Assembly: GCA_943789205.1 (NCBI GenBank)
Contig: CALSTG010000001.1
Location: forward strand, 1,974,435-2,038,434
Direction: 5' to 3'
Length of the DNA stretch: 64,000 nucleotides
Source: an uncultured Flavobacteriales bacterium
Lineage (GTDB): Bacteria; Bacteroidota; Bacteroidia; Flavobacteriales_D; Crocinitomicaceae
Shown here in pieces: positions 54,379 to 63,052 of the stretch (positions are counted from its first letter, which is position 1; the number at the start of each line of letters is the position of its first letter). A model generated the notes under the pieces. It did no database searches. It was not told the origin of the DNA and saw nothing but the letters and a program-made list of their open reading frames with translations. The translations under genes and the position numbers were made by a program.

Positions 54379-55454
54379 ATAAGATCCGCAATATTTGAAG
54401 GGTTATTTAAAACTTCCTTTTTACTATTTGGGTAGTGCTCAATGAACCAACATAAAAATGTAGAAGCATCTAATTTCTTCTCTAAATAGATTTTCCGTTT
54501 TTCTTCATAATAGATTTTATCATTTTGAGTAGCTATTTCTATTGCCTTCGTTATTGCATTGTTTTGCTCTTCCGATGAACTTTTAAAACAATACATGAGC
54601 TCATGTTTTGTAAGGTCCAGTGCATTACCTGACCAATTATCATTTAGAAAAATAGCAGGAACCCCCATAACAGCGGCTTCTGCCGCCATCGATGCTCCTT
54701 CGCCAAAAAACAGCTTGCTGTTGGAAATCACATCATGCATCTCTTCAAAGGAAATCGAAATTTTAAACGGTTCCAGTTCTTTAGGCAAGGCACCTTCAGA
54801 AGAAATAAATACTTTCATATAATTTGAGAGCTCTTGGACCACCCTTATTTTATTTTTTTGCGAAAACCCACTTAGACCTTTATCGTGGTATGCCTCCCAA
54901 TTAACAAATCTCAAAAGCGCGTAGGATTCATTATTAGCCAAAGACAACGATTTTATTGGTTGAGTTGACGGTGTATAGTGTTTAGGGTGTAAATAGAAAA
55001 GCTCTATGTTACTCTCAATTCTAATCTGATCTTTTCTCAAGTTACGCTTGTAACTAACAGATGTAATCAATACTTGAATAAATTTAGAGAATATGGTATC
55101 GTAAATTCCAGAAGATTCTGTATCAGCTAAGGCTATATGCGGTGTTTTATTAAGAAACCCGGCGAGCGCACCGAATGGGGAGACACGCGAAACAATTAGG
55201 TCAACTTTGTTTTTTCTTAATAAGCGATAAATTATTTTTGTATTGGTCAAAAGGGCATTCAACTTAGAAATAAAGTTTTTTTTCGGCTTTATTATCTCGG
55301 TATAATCTATGCCGTAGAGCTTTAAAAGTTGAAAGCTTATGTCTTTTTTACTTGATACCCAAAATACCTTGTGGCCCTTTTTTTCAAGAAGCTCTTTGAC
55401 GATTCTGAAATTATGAATCTGGGCAGGGTGTCCTGAAATAAATAAAACGGTCAT
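54375..55454 (-). CDS. DUF354 protein (predicted GT-B-type glycosyltransferase)
   Basis: The 359-residue protein begins MTVLFISGHPAQIHNFRIVKELLEKKGH (split at the family His), the DUF354 N-terminus, with VDLIVSRVSPFGALAGF and later FFGEGASMAAEAAVMGVPAIFLND, which is like the nucleotide-binding region of UDP-GlcNAc 2-epimerase and GT-B enzymes. The activity is not proven in any close relative known to me. It lies between the ATP-grasp gene and the deacetylase, with 4-base overlaps on both sides. Confidence 0.8.
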   Translation of the reverse strand: MTVLFISGHPAQIHNFRIVKELLEKKGHKVFWVSSKKDISFQLLKLYGIDYTEIIKPKKNFISKLNALLTNTKIIYRLLRKNKVDLIVSRVSPFGALAGFLNKTPHIALADTESSGIYDTIFSKFIQVLITSVSYKRNLRKDQIRIESNIELFYLHPKHYTPSTQPIKSLSLANNESYALLRFVNWEAYHDKGLSGFSQKNKIRVVQELSNYMKVFISSEGALPKELEPFKISISFEEMHDVISNSKLFFGEGASMAAEAAVMGVPAIFLNDNWSGNALDLTKHELMYCFKSSSEEQNNAITKAIEIATQNDKIYYEEKRKIYLEKKLDASTFLCWFIEHYPNSKKEVLNNPSNIADLI

Positions 55455-56599
55455 CTTCGCTTGAGAATGTTAAATAAAGTCCAAAGATAAGTCCATCCTG
55501 GTTTATTATCTCCTTTTTTAAATAATGCATTTACTGTTTTACCTTTAGGACGATAACTTTTTACATTTTTCAGCACTGCTAATACTTTAAAAGGGTAGTA
55601 AGTTATTGGGTTAAACCAATAAATATCTGTCTCATAGGTTTTGTTTTTTAATACCTCTTTCCCGCTAGATATTTGAATGACATCCTTGATGAAATCAATT
55701 CCTGAAGCTTTTGCAAGCTCTACCCATAGCCACGTTCTAGGGTTGATTTCAATTAAGTTATATCTTTTTTGTTTCAAATTATAAAGCCATTCAATTTCGC
55801 ATACACCTGTATATTCGAGTCCTTTTATCAAGTTTCTAGTGGGCTCTTCAAGTTCCTTAATTTCAACACTTCTTGCTAATGTAGCAGTTCCGTAGGATAG
55901 GGGATGCTCATTTAGCTTTTCACCCATCCATAAATTAAGAATAATTCCGTTTAAACAAAGACAGCATGTAGATACGGTAATAGATTTATTCCCATTTTTA
56001 GATTCGATCAATTCTTGAGTGAGCGTTTGGCTTATGTCGAAATGGTTACCTATTTTATTTAGATTCCTTTTAAGTTCTTCTAGATTGTTGCTTTTTAAAG
56101 CTTTGACCCCTATTTTTTTATAAAAATCCTGGCCTATTGTTCCTCTCGTTAGTACTGGGAAGCTAAAATTATTTTGGAAAAAATCTCCATTCTCAATCGT
56201 TTTATAAGTCTCGGGGATAGGTACATCGCAATTTATTGCAAGTGCAGCAAGAACGCTCTTATCTATGATTTGTTCAAGTATTTTAATGTCTGAACTGAAT
56301 GTTGTGTAAAATGGAGCAAGTTTAAGTAGATTTCTTGCAATGTTAAGCACGGCATAATCATTTGAAGGAATAATAAGCCAATCTCTCAGATTATTGTCAG
56401 TTCCAAGTTTAATTAGGTCATGAATAAAATCCTCGCTATCATACGAGTTACAATGGATGAATTTTTGACATGATGTCGAACTTGATGCTATACAATTGCC
56501 ATTATGCATCACCCAAACAGGTAGGTTCAGCTCAGCGGCACTTCGCGCATTTGAAAGCCCTTGGACGTGCCCCTCAATTATAAGTACGCCTTTTACCAT
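55451..56599 (-). CDS. ATP-grasp enzyme (carboxylate-amine ligase-like), first of two
   Basis: The 382-residue ATP-grasp protein has an N-terminal pre-grasp region (VLIIEGHVQGLSNARSAAEL) and a grasp core with SVTVSTCCLC, EIEWLYNLKQKRYNLIEINPRTWLW, where the NLIEINPR motif carries metal-binding Glu and Asn. Such enzymes form an acyl phosphate and join it to an amine or thiol. In a glycan cluster, amidation of a uronic acid or addition of an amino acid to a sugar is plausible but inferred. It shares one base with the GT4 gene. Confidence 0.8.
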   Translation of the reverse strand: MVKGVLIIEGHVQGLSNARSAAELNLPVWVMHNGNCIASSSTSCQKFIHCNSYDSEDFIHDLIKLGTDNNLRDWLIIPSNDYAVLNIARNLLKLAPFYTTFSSDIKILEQIIDKSVLAALAINCDVPIPETYKTIENGDFFQNNFSFPVLTRGTIGQDFYKKIGVKALKSNNLEELKRNLNKIGNHFDISQTLTQELIESKNGNKSITVSTCCLCLNGIILNLWMGEKLNEHPLSYGTATLARSVEIKELEEPTRNLIKGLEYTGVCEIEWLYNLKQKRYNLIEINPRTWLWVELAKASGIDFIKDVIQISSGKEVLKNKTYETDIYWFNPITYYPFKVLAVLKNVKSYRPKGKTVNALFKKGDNKPGWTYLWTLFNILKRR

Positions 56600-57519
56600 T
56601 AAGAATTATATATTTTTAGCAGTCGTTTCGCAATACTCGTGCTATCTAGCTTCAATTCCAAAAGCTTATTACGTCCGTTTGATTCATCCTCATTCTTACC
56701 AAAAAGAACCGCTGATTTTATAGCCTCGGCAACTTCATAAGGATCGAAACCGACCAAGAATGAACCGTTGACATTGTTTAATAGCATTTCTGCGTCGCCA
56801 ACTTTTGTACAAACAATTGGTTTATTCAACGCCATTGCCTCCTTGACAATATTCGGTGAGCCTTCCCATAATGACGTCACCAAAACAATACCTGATTTTT
56901 GAATTTTGGAAATTATTTCCTGATGACTGACATCGTAACAAACTTCTAAATTCAGTTCGGGAATCGAGTTTTTTGCAATGTTCATAGCTTGTACAGCGAG
57001 ATCATAATTTTTCGAAACTCTTTCGGGATTCGCAGGGAAAATAGCAGTTGTTTTAAAGGGTGATACAAATGGTTTTATATTACTCATATTCACACCATTA
57101 GGTATGATTTTATAATCTTTTAGGTCGAGTTCTTTCGCCATACTTAGTGCTTTGACAATTGTATGGTTCCAGCGTTGATGCGATAAATAAATTGTTAAAC
57201 GACGTTTCCAGCCTTTCATTTTAGTATCGCTACCCATTAATGAAACAATATGTGTTTTCTTGATATTATAAATTATTAGTGCAATCGATGTGGCAAATGC
57301 ACTTAATGAATAGTGAGAATGTATATGGTCTGGTTGTAGTGATGTGATTTCTTTAGCGATGTGTTTTACTGATTTTAAATAACCCAAAACACCTTTGCCA
57401 TTTATTGTGAAATAATGAACATTGACACCAATTGCTTTCAATGATTCGCCTTGATTCTTGATAAGAATACTTGGCTTACCATCGCTTAAATTACCGCTAC
57501 TTATAAATAGCACTTTCAC
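56599..57519 (-). CDS. Glycosyltransferase family 4
   Basis: The 306-residue GT-B glycosyltransferase has an N-terminal acceptor domain (VLFISSGNLSDGKPS, DHIHSHYSLSAFATSIAL) and the GT4 donor signature VTSLWEGSPNIVKEAMALNKPIVCTKVGDAEMLL, with the E-x7-E glutamates. It is rather short for GT4 (usually 350-400) but both lobes are present. Donor and acceptor sugars are unknown. It sits between the two ATP-grasp genes with 1- and 4-base overlaps. Confidence 0.9.
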   Translation of the reverse strand: MKVLFISSGNLSDGKPSILIKNQGESLKAIGVNVHYFTINGKGVLGYLKSVKHIAKEITSLQPDHIHSHYSLSAFATSIALIIYNIKKTHIVSLMGSDTKMKGWKRRLTIYLSHQRWNHTIVKALSMAKELDLKDYKIIPNGVNMSNIKPFVSPFKTTAIFPANPERVSKNYDLAVQAMNIAKNSIPELNLEVCYDVSHQEIISKIQKSGIVLVTSLWEGSPNIVKEAMALNKPIVCTKVGDAEMLLNNVNGSFLVGFDPYEVAEAIKSAVLFGKNEDESNGRNKLLELKLDSTSIAKRLLKIYNS

Positions 57520-58562
57520 TTTTTTGTATTGTATTTCAAAAGCGCATGAGACAATCTTAAATCATAGTTTTCATTGTTGTTGAAGTCACCTTTTTCAAAT
57601 TCCCATGTATCATTTGTGTAAATGTATCGTCCTATAATACCATCTACTTTCATTTGACAGGAGTCGGATTGGCCAAAAATACATTGAATCTCATTGATTA
57701 AATACTGTTTATTGCTTGAGAATAGATCAATTGCGACAGAGTCTAAATCATGTTTATCCGTAAGTTCTTTAATGTAGTCTAGAAGATCTAAAGGAGGATT
57801 TTCGTAGGATTTTTCTAGACTTCCGCTTGTTTTGTTTCCTTGAAGAAGTTTTTTATGCGCAAAATAGGAATCACCTATGCGTACTACACGCCATTCATAG
57901 CTGTGAGGAATGAATTCCTGAATTAGAATGAATTCTTTTTGAATATCTGCAGCTCTGGCCTCGTATACTTCAATTTTATTTTTGAGTTGTTGTGGATTCA
58001 AAACTAATTTTAGCCCTCGTTTGAGTAGTCCGCCTTTTTTTAAATTCGGACCTTTTCTTTTAGAAGCGCCTTTTCCTGAAAAAGTATTTATTATGTATTG
58101 GTCTAAATCATTTTTTGTCTCTAGTATACTGACGCCACTGCCAGACGCTCCAATATTTGTTTTTGCAACCACAGGGAATACAACTCGATGGTTCGAAAAC
58201 TCATTTGCCTCTGATTCTTTATAGAATATAAAGGTTTCTGGATGTGAAACGGCATTGGCTTTGAGCCAAAACGATAAGAAACGCTTGTTTTCATATAAAA
58301 GAGCCGATTTAAGCGAGGGGTAGCAGTTCATACCACATTCCTCAACTAGAATCCTTAAACGTTCGTCATAGAGCTCCTTATAAGGCGCTGTCAATCCCGA
58401 GGGTTTGAGCAAGAGAAGTGAAGGCTGAATGGTGATGATCTGTTCAAACCAATCATAGGCGGTCAAATCCACAACGGAATAATTTATTTCTTTTCTTTTA
58501 CAGGACGCTTCCCACTTTTTTGATGAGTCGGGAAGTTCATTTTTTAGAATTACAATATTCAT
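57516..58562 (-). CDS. ATP-grasp domain protein, second of two
   Basis: The 348-residue protein has the ATP-grasp order: VVFPVVAKTNIGASGSGVSIL (Lys and Gly-rich ATP loop, about 130-150), EFILIQEFIPHSYEWRVVRIGDSYFAHKK and VAIDLFSSNKQYLINEIQCIFG (metal-binding Glu-Ile-Gln in place of the usual Glu-x-Asn). This looks like a RimK/sugar-associated ligase, but the exact reaction is unknown. A basic insertion (SGKGASKRKGPNLKKGGLLKR) splits the grasp core. It overlaps the AsnB-like gene by 4 bases. Confidence 0.75.
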   Translation of the reverse strand: MNIVILKNELPDSSKKWEASCKRKEINYSVVDLTAYDWFEQIITIQPSLLLLKPSGLTAPYKELYDERLRILVEECGMNCYPSLKSALLYENKRFLSFWLKANAVSHPETFIFYKESEANEFSNHRVVFPVVAKTNIGASGSGVSILETKNDLDQYIINTFSGKGASKRKGPNLKKGGLLKRGLKLVLNPQQLKNKIEVYEARAADIQKEFILIQEFIPHSYEWRVVRIGDSYFAHKKLLQGNKTSGSLEKSYENPPLDLLDYIKELTDKHDLDSVAIDLFSSNKQYLINEIQCIFGQSDSCQMKVDGIIGRYIYTNDTWEFEKGDFNNNENYDLRLSHALLKYNTKK

Positions 58563-59833
58563 GCTGTTAGCTTCTTATGTAAATTAAAAAAGATTGGGTT
58601 TGAAAACTTATGCCAATATCCTTCATTAGATAAATGTTCATCATCATTTAAGGCCTTAAAATACGCTTTCTTATCATAATGTTTCCATACCGCACTGTCA
58701 ATATTTGCAGCATTCTCAACAACAAAATCAAAATACCAACGACCATAAGAGAAAGATGGTGGGTTGTATGATTTCAAAATGTATTTTTTAATGCTACGCT
58801 TTATACCATAATAAAATAATCCTTTTTGATAATCCTTTGGTTTATATCCGTTACTTAGTTCAATATCTAGTAACCTCGGATATAAACTTGCGATGATATT
58901 ACAATACAATTTTGGATGTGATAACGATGCGATTTTGCCTGTTTTTTTACGTGCGAAGTGATGCGGAGATCGAATCAATGTATTTATGAATCTTTCGTCT
59001 AGATAAACTGGCACAACATTCTTAACAAATTTAGAATATATTCGAATGTCCTGCTTATGATGATTCATTCCAACGAGGTCGTAGAGAAAATAGAGCTTAT
59101 TTTTAAGCTTATCATCTTGCATCCAATTCAGTTTTTTAATTTGATCGGCTACCTGGTTTATGGAATAGGATGATTCTTTGATAAAATATGTTTTTAAAAT
59201 CGATTGAATGAGCGGTTTAAGTTCTGTGTTCGTTTCATTGAAGCATTTAAATATTTCTGAAGAAAAATAATTGTTATAGCTTAAGCCTCGAATTTGTTCT
59301 CCTCCAAAATGGCCGGTGAATAGCACCTTTATTCTATATTCTTTGGTAAATTGTTTTATGGCAGCCATCCGATGCGCTCGATGAAGGTGGGCCTTACCAT
59401 CATCAATATGAATAGTTTCCTTTACATCTTCCAGGTAAGATTTTACTGTAGGTGTATCATTAACAGTATTCATGTGCTTTAAGCCAAGAGTTTCACATAT
59501 GCGCTTGCTGATTATAATATCTTTATTTGATGGATCTCCATATGTAAAGCAAATTGGCTTGATGTCTAAAAATAGTAATGCAGCTAATAATACTCTTGAA
59601 TCAAAACCTCCCGTTAAAGTTATTCCAACTTCTTCGTTGCCACAACCCAAAGTTGCTTCCTGTACAATATCTAGGATAACCTTAATGATAGATTGGTCGT
59701 CGCATACGGGAGCTGAATTAAGCGCGTTGAAATGGCTTTCCTCTAATAAAGATGCTCCATTTAAATTTGGGGTAACATCATGGTGGAATAATGAAAATAG
59801 GGCAAGGGTATTACCTGCTTTTTTAGGATTCAT
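58559..59833 (-). CDS. Asparagine-synthase-like protein without glutaminase domain
   Basis: The 424-residue protein contains the synthetase half of AsnB: a PPi-loop TGGFDS (about 74-79; canonical SGGxDS) followed by ICFTYGDPSNKDIIISKRICETLG. The N-terminal glutaminase domain, which needs Cys2, is absent, and the coding region of the polymerase gene occupies the place where it would be. ATG at 59833 is preferred to the in-frame TTG at 59839. It overlaps the polymerase gene by 11 bases. Such proteins occur in capsule and lipopolysaccharide clusters; amide formation on a glycan, perhaps using free ammonia or an amino donor, is inferred. Confidence 0.82.
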   Translation of the reverse strand: MNPKKAGNTLALFSLFHHDVTPNLNGASLLEESHFNALNSAPVCDDQSIIKVILDIVQEATLGCGNEEVGITLTGGFDSRVLLAALLFLDIKPICFTYGDPSNKDIIISKRICETLGLKHMNTVNDTPTVKSYLEDVKETIHIDDGKAHLHRAHRMAAIKQFTKEYRIKVLFTGHFGGEQIRGLSYNNYFSSEIFKCFNETNTELKPLIQSILKTYFIKESSYSINQVADQIKKLNWMQDDKLKNKLYFLYDLVGMNHHKQDIRIYSKFVKNVVPVYLDERFINTLIRSPHHFARKKTGKIASLSHPKLYCNIIASLYPRLLDIELSNGYKPKDYQKGLFYYGIKRSIKKYILKSYNPPSFSYGRWYFDFVVENAANIDSAVWKHYDKKAYFKALNDDEHLSNEGYWHKFSNPIFFNLHKKLTA

Positions 59834-61055
59834 AAACAATATCTTCTTTTTTTAACTCCTGTAATCCAAGTGCAAGAAATGCACCGAGTAACAGTAAAAT
59901 GGTGCCTCTAAGATCAAGTCCTTGCATGGTTCCTCCAAATGACATAAATGCTTGAACACCGAGAAGAGCACAAATCATTGCGAAGATTTCATTTTTAGCT
60001 AAACTATTTACACCTGTTTTTTTAATTTTTTTTGCAAAAAACCAAATTCTCCAGTAGATAAATAGGAACAACGACAATCCAATAATTCCAGCTCCACCGA
60101 GCATATTCATATAATCAATATGGAGCATTCTACGGTGCCCTTGAAATTGTTTTTTTAGGAATAAATCGTAACCAATAAAAATCCTTTCAAATGAATCTCC
60201 AAAAGTTTGTTCTATTGTGTATTTCACCTCTAATAAACGACCTTCCTCCTCACTTGAGGATAACTGATTGTATGTCATTGAAACGCGCTCCTGTCTTGCC
60301 TTAAACCTTTTTTCAATAATTGGAATATAATATGGACCGGATAAAAGTACAAATGCAGCAATAAAAGGAGTAATTCTAAGTATTCTTGATTTATAAGGTG
60401 TCATCAAGGCATAAATCAAGAAGCCTCCTGATAATGCAAGAATCGCGGATCTTTTCATTCCAAGTATCACAATAATTATTCCGGATATCAGAAGGATAGA
60501 TGCAAGAATTCGAAGGGATTTATTTTTTTCAAATTTAAGATAAAATGGAATGAGCATAATAAAGATGACCATATACTTTGTAATATTTACTCCGGATTCC
60601 CCAAATAAGATACTTTCATCTTTATACGTTGCAAACCCAATGCCCAGAAAATTTGAAAGAAGAAAATTAAGTTCTAGAATTGCTAAGGCAAATATACTCG
60701 TCCGAATTAAGATTAAAAATGTTTGTTCTGAATTTAAAAAATAAAGGGCGAGAGGTAAAAATAAACTCGCTATAAATACCTTATTGTAGATATACAATGA
60801 TGTGAGTATACTAGAAGAAAAAAAACAGAGTATAAGCAGGTAAAACAGAAAGAAATAAGTTGATTTTGAAATGGCATTCACATGTTTTTTTGATAGTATA
60901 AACCAAATGCAGAATATGGTTAGAATCACCCCTCTGATTACACCAGGATTGAGGCTTCCACCTGGAAAATATGGTGTAAAGATTGTAGCTACCACATTAA
61001 GGATTGGAATCATTAAAAAGATTTTAACGACGGTTGATATATTTTCCTTAGGCAT
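59823..61055 (-). CDS. Wzy/WaaL-like O-antigen polymerase or ligase
   Basis: The 410-residue integral membrane protein (from ATG 61055) has about ten to twelve hydrophobic segments and the large periplasmic loop typical of the O-antigen ligase/polymerase family, around the sequence PIIEKRFKARQERVSMTY and the following GEEEGRLLEV-like acidic stretch. With the initiating transferase and the Wza/Wzc-type genes it completes the Wzy-dependent pathway, though no flippase is seen in the window. Polymerase is preferred over ligase from context. Confidence 0.8.
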   Translation of the reverse strand: MPKENISTVVKIFLMIPILNVVATIFTPYFPGGSLNPGVIRGVILTIFCIWFILSKKHVNAISKSTYFFLFYLLILCFFSSSILTSLYIYNKVFIASLFLPLALYFLNSEQTFLILIRTSIFALAILELNFLLSNFLGIGFATYKDESILFGESGVNITKYMVIFIMLIPFYLKFEKNKSLRILASILLISGIIIVILGMKRSAILALSGGFLIYALMTPYKSRILRITPFIAAFVLLSGPYYIPIIEKRFKARQERVSMTYNQLSSSEEEGRLLEVKYTIEQTFGDSFERIFIGYDLFLKKQFQGHRRMLHIDYMNMLGGAGIIGLSLFLFIYWRIWFFAKKIKKTGVNSLAKNEIFAMICALLGVQAFMSFGGTMQGLDLRGTILLLLGAFLALGLQELKKEDIVYES

Positions 61056-62076
61056 CAAGCTTGTGAACAATCGTATTTTTTAAATTTTCTTTTTTAATGT
61101 ACGAATAACAACGCTGAATATTAGAATTACTTTTTAATGTATCTGTCTCCCAGTATTCAAAATTCATATCCCTGTTTTGATAAAATTTATTAACGTAATA
61201 GAGGGCAGATGAATAGAAACTAGCCATTATTTTTGGTAGTTGATGTGCATCTTGAAAAATCAAAGCTTCCAATGGTAAATTGAAATTTAAAGTATTCCAA
61301 TTTTCAGGTATGTAATTATGGATTGCGGAGCGATGTGGAACATAAAAGCATTTCATCCCTTTTTTCTCGTAATATTCAAAGATTGAATTTATATTTCGCA
61401 AGTACGTTTCTTTGTTTACAATAGATAATAGAATTAACGGTTGACCAATAAAATAAACTGTTTTTTGATTTGGTAAATCTCTCCTGCTTTGAGTTTTCAA
61501 AAAAGGATAATCCGTGTAAGTAGACCGATCATTAACTAACGGTGTAATATTTTTGAATGAGGTAAAGAAATGAAGTCTTTTTAAGGGAATACTATTTTTA
61601 GAACTGACAAAGAGATTTTCAATAATGCCTACTAGGCTCTTATTTTTTTTAAAAAAGAGTTCATGATTTTTAATATGTTTTGGAATCGAAAGTGCAGCAA
61701 AACCATCATCCAAAATAGTTACGTTATTGTTTTTTTTAGAAATAAAATAACGCAACCAAATGGAATTATAATTTCCCCAAAAAACCATATCATGATCCAT
61801 AATATCCGTTAGTATCCTCTTTAAAGAGAAACGTCTATTAATATTTAATAATCTGTTGAATAATTTGAATTTGGTTAATGTTTTGTACTTTCCCCATGGT
61901 ATGTATACTTCAGACCACATTTTGGAATCGATGAGTCGTTCAAATTGACTAAGCGTTGGCGGATAGTCGGATAAAATGATCAAATTACATTTTGTTTCTT
62001 TACAAAGCTTAATTTTTGCTTCAACCGCATTATAAAGTTGTATTGGGGTTCTGACAAAAAAGTAACACGTACTCAT
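61048..62076 (-). CDS. GT52-like putative glycosyltransferase
   Basis: The 342-residue protein starts MSTCYFFVRTPIQLYNAVEAK, resembling the N-terminus of GT52 and polysialyltransferase-type enzymes (TPLQ-type motif after a first beta strand). It has VTILDDGFAALSIPKH in the middle and PHRSAIHNYIPENW (the HP-type region of GT-B sialyltransferases) toward the end. The fold match is by eye only. If correct, the glycan may contain a nonulosonic acid or a GT52-type transferred sugar. No NeuA/NeuB-like genes are in the window. Confidence 0.5.
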   Translation of the reverse strand: MSTCYFFVRTPIQLYNAVEAKIKLCKETKCNLIILSDYPPTLSQFERLIDSKMWSEVYIPWGKYKTLTKFKLFNRLLNINRRFSLKRILTDIMDHDMVFWGNYNSIWLRYFISKKNNNVTILDDGFAALSIPKHIKNHELFFKKNKSLVGIIENLFVSSKNSIPLKRLHFFTSFKNITPLVNDRSTYTDYPFLKTQSRRDLPNQKTVYFIGQPLILLSIVNKETYLRNINSIFEYYEKKGMKCFYVPHRSAIHNYIPENWNTLNFNLPLEALIFQDAHQLPKIMASFYSSALYYVNKFYQNRDMNFEYWETDTLKSNSNIQRCYSYIKKENLKNTIVHKLDA

Positions 62077-62077
62077 T

Positions 62078-63049
62078 TTATTTTTTAAAAGCGTTTTTTA
62101 TTTGTGGAATGACAAGCTTTGAAAGGTGCCCATTTAAAATAAATAAAAATGAGGCAATAATGACACTTCGTTTTTTTCGTTCATAAGCCAATTGTCTAAT
62201 TTGAAAAAGTCTCAATGATTTTTTAAAATATCTCCGATCTTTAAAACCCAACGAATAATTTTTATTTATATGTGCCATGTATGTATTGAAGCTGTTCATA
62301 AATTGCTGTTTCTTTTCAAAAGATTTCGTGTGGCTTACGGATTCATTCAAAACTCTATATACCGCAGTGCACTCATTCATAAAGTATATTTTACTCGTTA
62401 AGAATAGGTGTCCAAAAAGTTGGGTATCTCCTGGAACGCCTGATAAAAAATCATTTCTCAGGAAGGAGAAAACATGCTCTTTCTTTATCATAGCTGTCAC
62501 AGTTCTGGTTTGCTTGAGTGCCACAGAAAATAAAGGTTTAGAAGGTAGTATACCTCTACTCAAGTTCTTAAAAGAATTTGACAAAATACATGGCTTTATT
62601 TCGGAAGTATTTTCAATAAACTTATCATAGTCGGAGACAACAGCTCCAATTTCTGTGTGCTTGTTTAGAAGGTCCACCTGCTTTTGTAGCTTATAAGCAT
62701 CTGACCAATAATCATCACCTTCGCAAAATGCAATATATTTACCTTGAGCACGAGGATAATTAAATTTGGGATTCATGCCTGACTTTATTCTCGAACGTTG
62801 GTTTTCCGTCTGTAATATTGGCTTTATAATATTGGGGAACTGTGCTTTGAATTTCTTTATTATCATTTGTGTTCCATCAGAAGAGGCATCGTCGTGGATT
62901 AATATTTCAAATCCAAAATCTGTTTTCTGCGAAAGGATACTTTCTAGACATTTCACTATATAGCTTTCATGATTATAGCTTAAACAGCATATACTTACTA
63001 CACATGTTTTATCTTGCCAGGTGTTTAGAATTGCATCTTCAATTGACAT
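62078..63049 (-). CDS. Glycosyltransferase family 2
   Basis: The 323-residue GT-A enzyme has the GT2 start VVSICCLSYNHESYIVKCLESILSQKT, then LIHDDASSDGT and a DXD-like CEGDDYWSD (metal and nucleotide-sugar binding), and a C-terminal basic membrane-proximal segment. Tyr/Trp in YWSD is common in rhamnosyl-type transferases, but the sugar cannot be assigned. It lies 1 base after the GT52-like gene's start and 3 bases after the sulfotransferase stop. Confidence 0.92.
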   Translation of the reverse strand: MSIEDAILNTWQDKTCVVSICCLSYNHESYIVKCLESILSQKTDFGFEILIHDDASSDGTQMIIKKFKAQFPNIIKPILQTENQRSRIKSGMNPKFNYPRAQGKYIAFCEGDDYWSDAYKLQKQVDLLNKHTEIGAVVSDYDKFIENTSEIKPCILSNSFKNLSRGILPSKPLFSVALKQTRTVTAMIKKEHVFSFLRNDFLSGVPGDTQLFGHLFLTSKIYFMNECTAVYRVLNESVSHTKSFEKKQQFMNSFNTYMAHINKNYSLGFKDRRYFKKSLRLFQIRQLAYERKKRSVIIASFLFILNGHLSKLVIPQIKNAFKK

Positions 63050-63052
63050 GAA

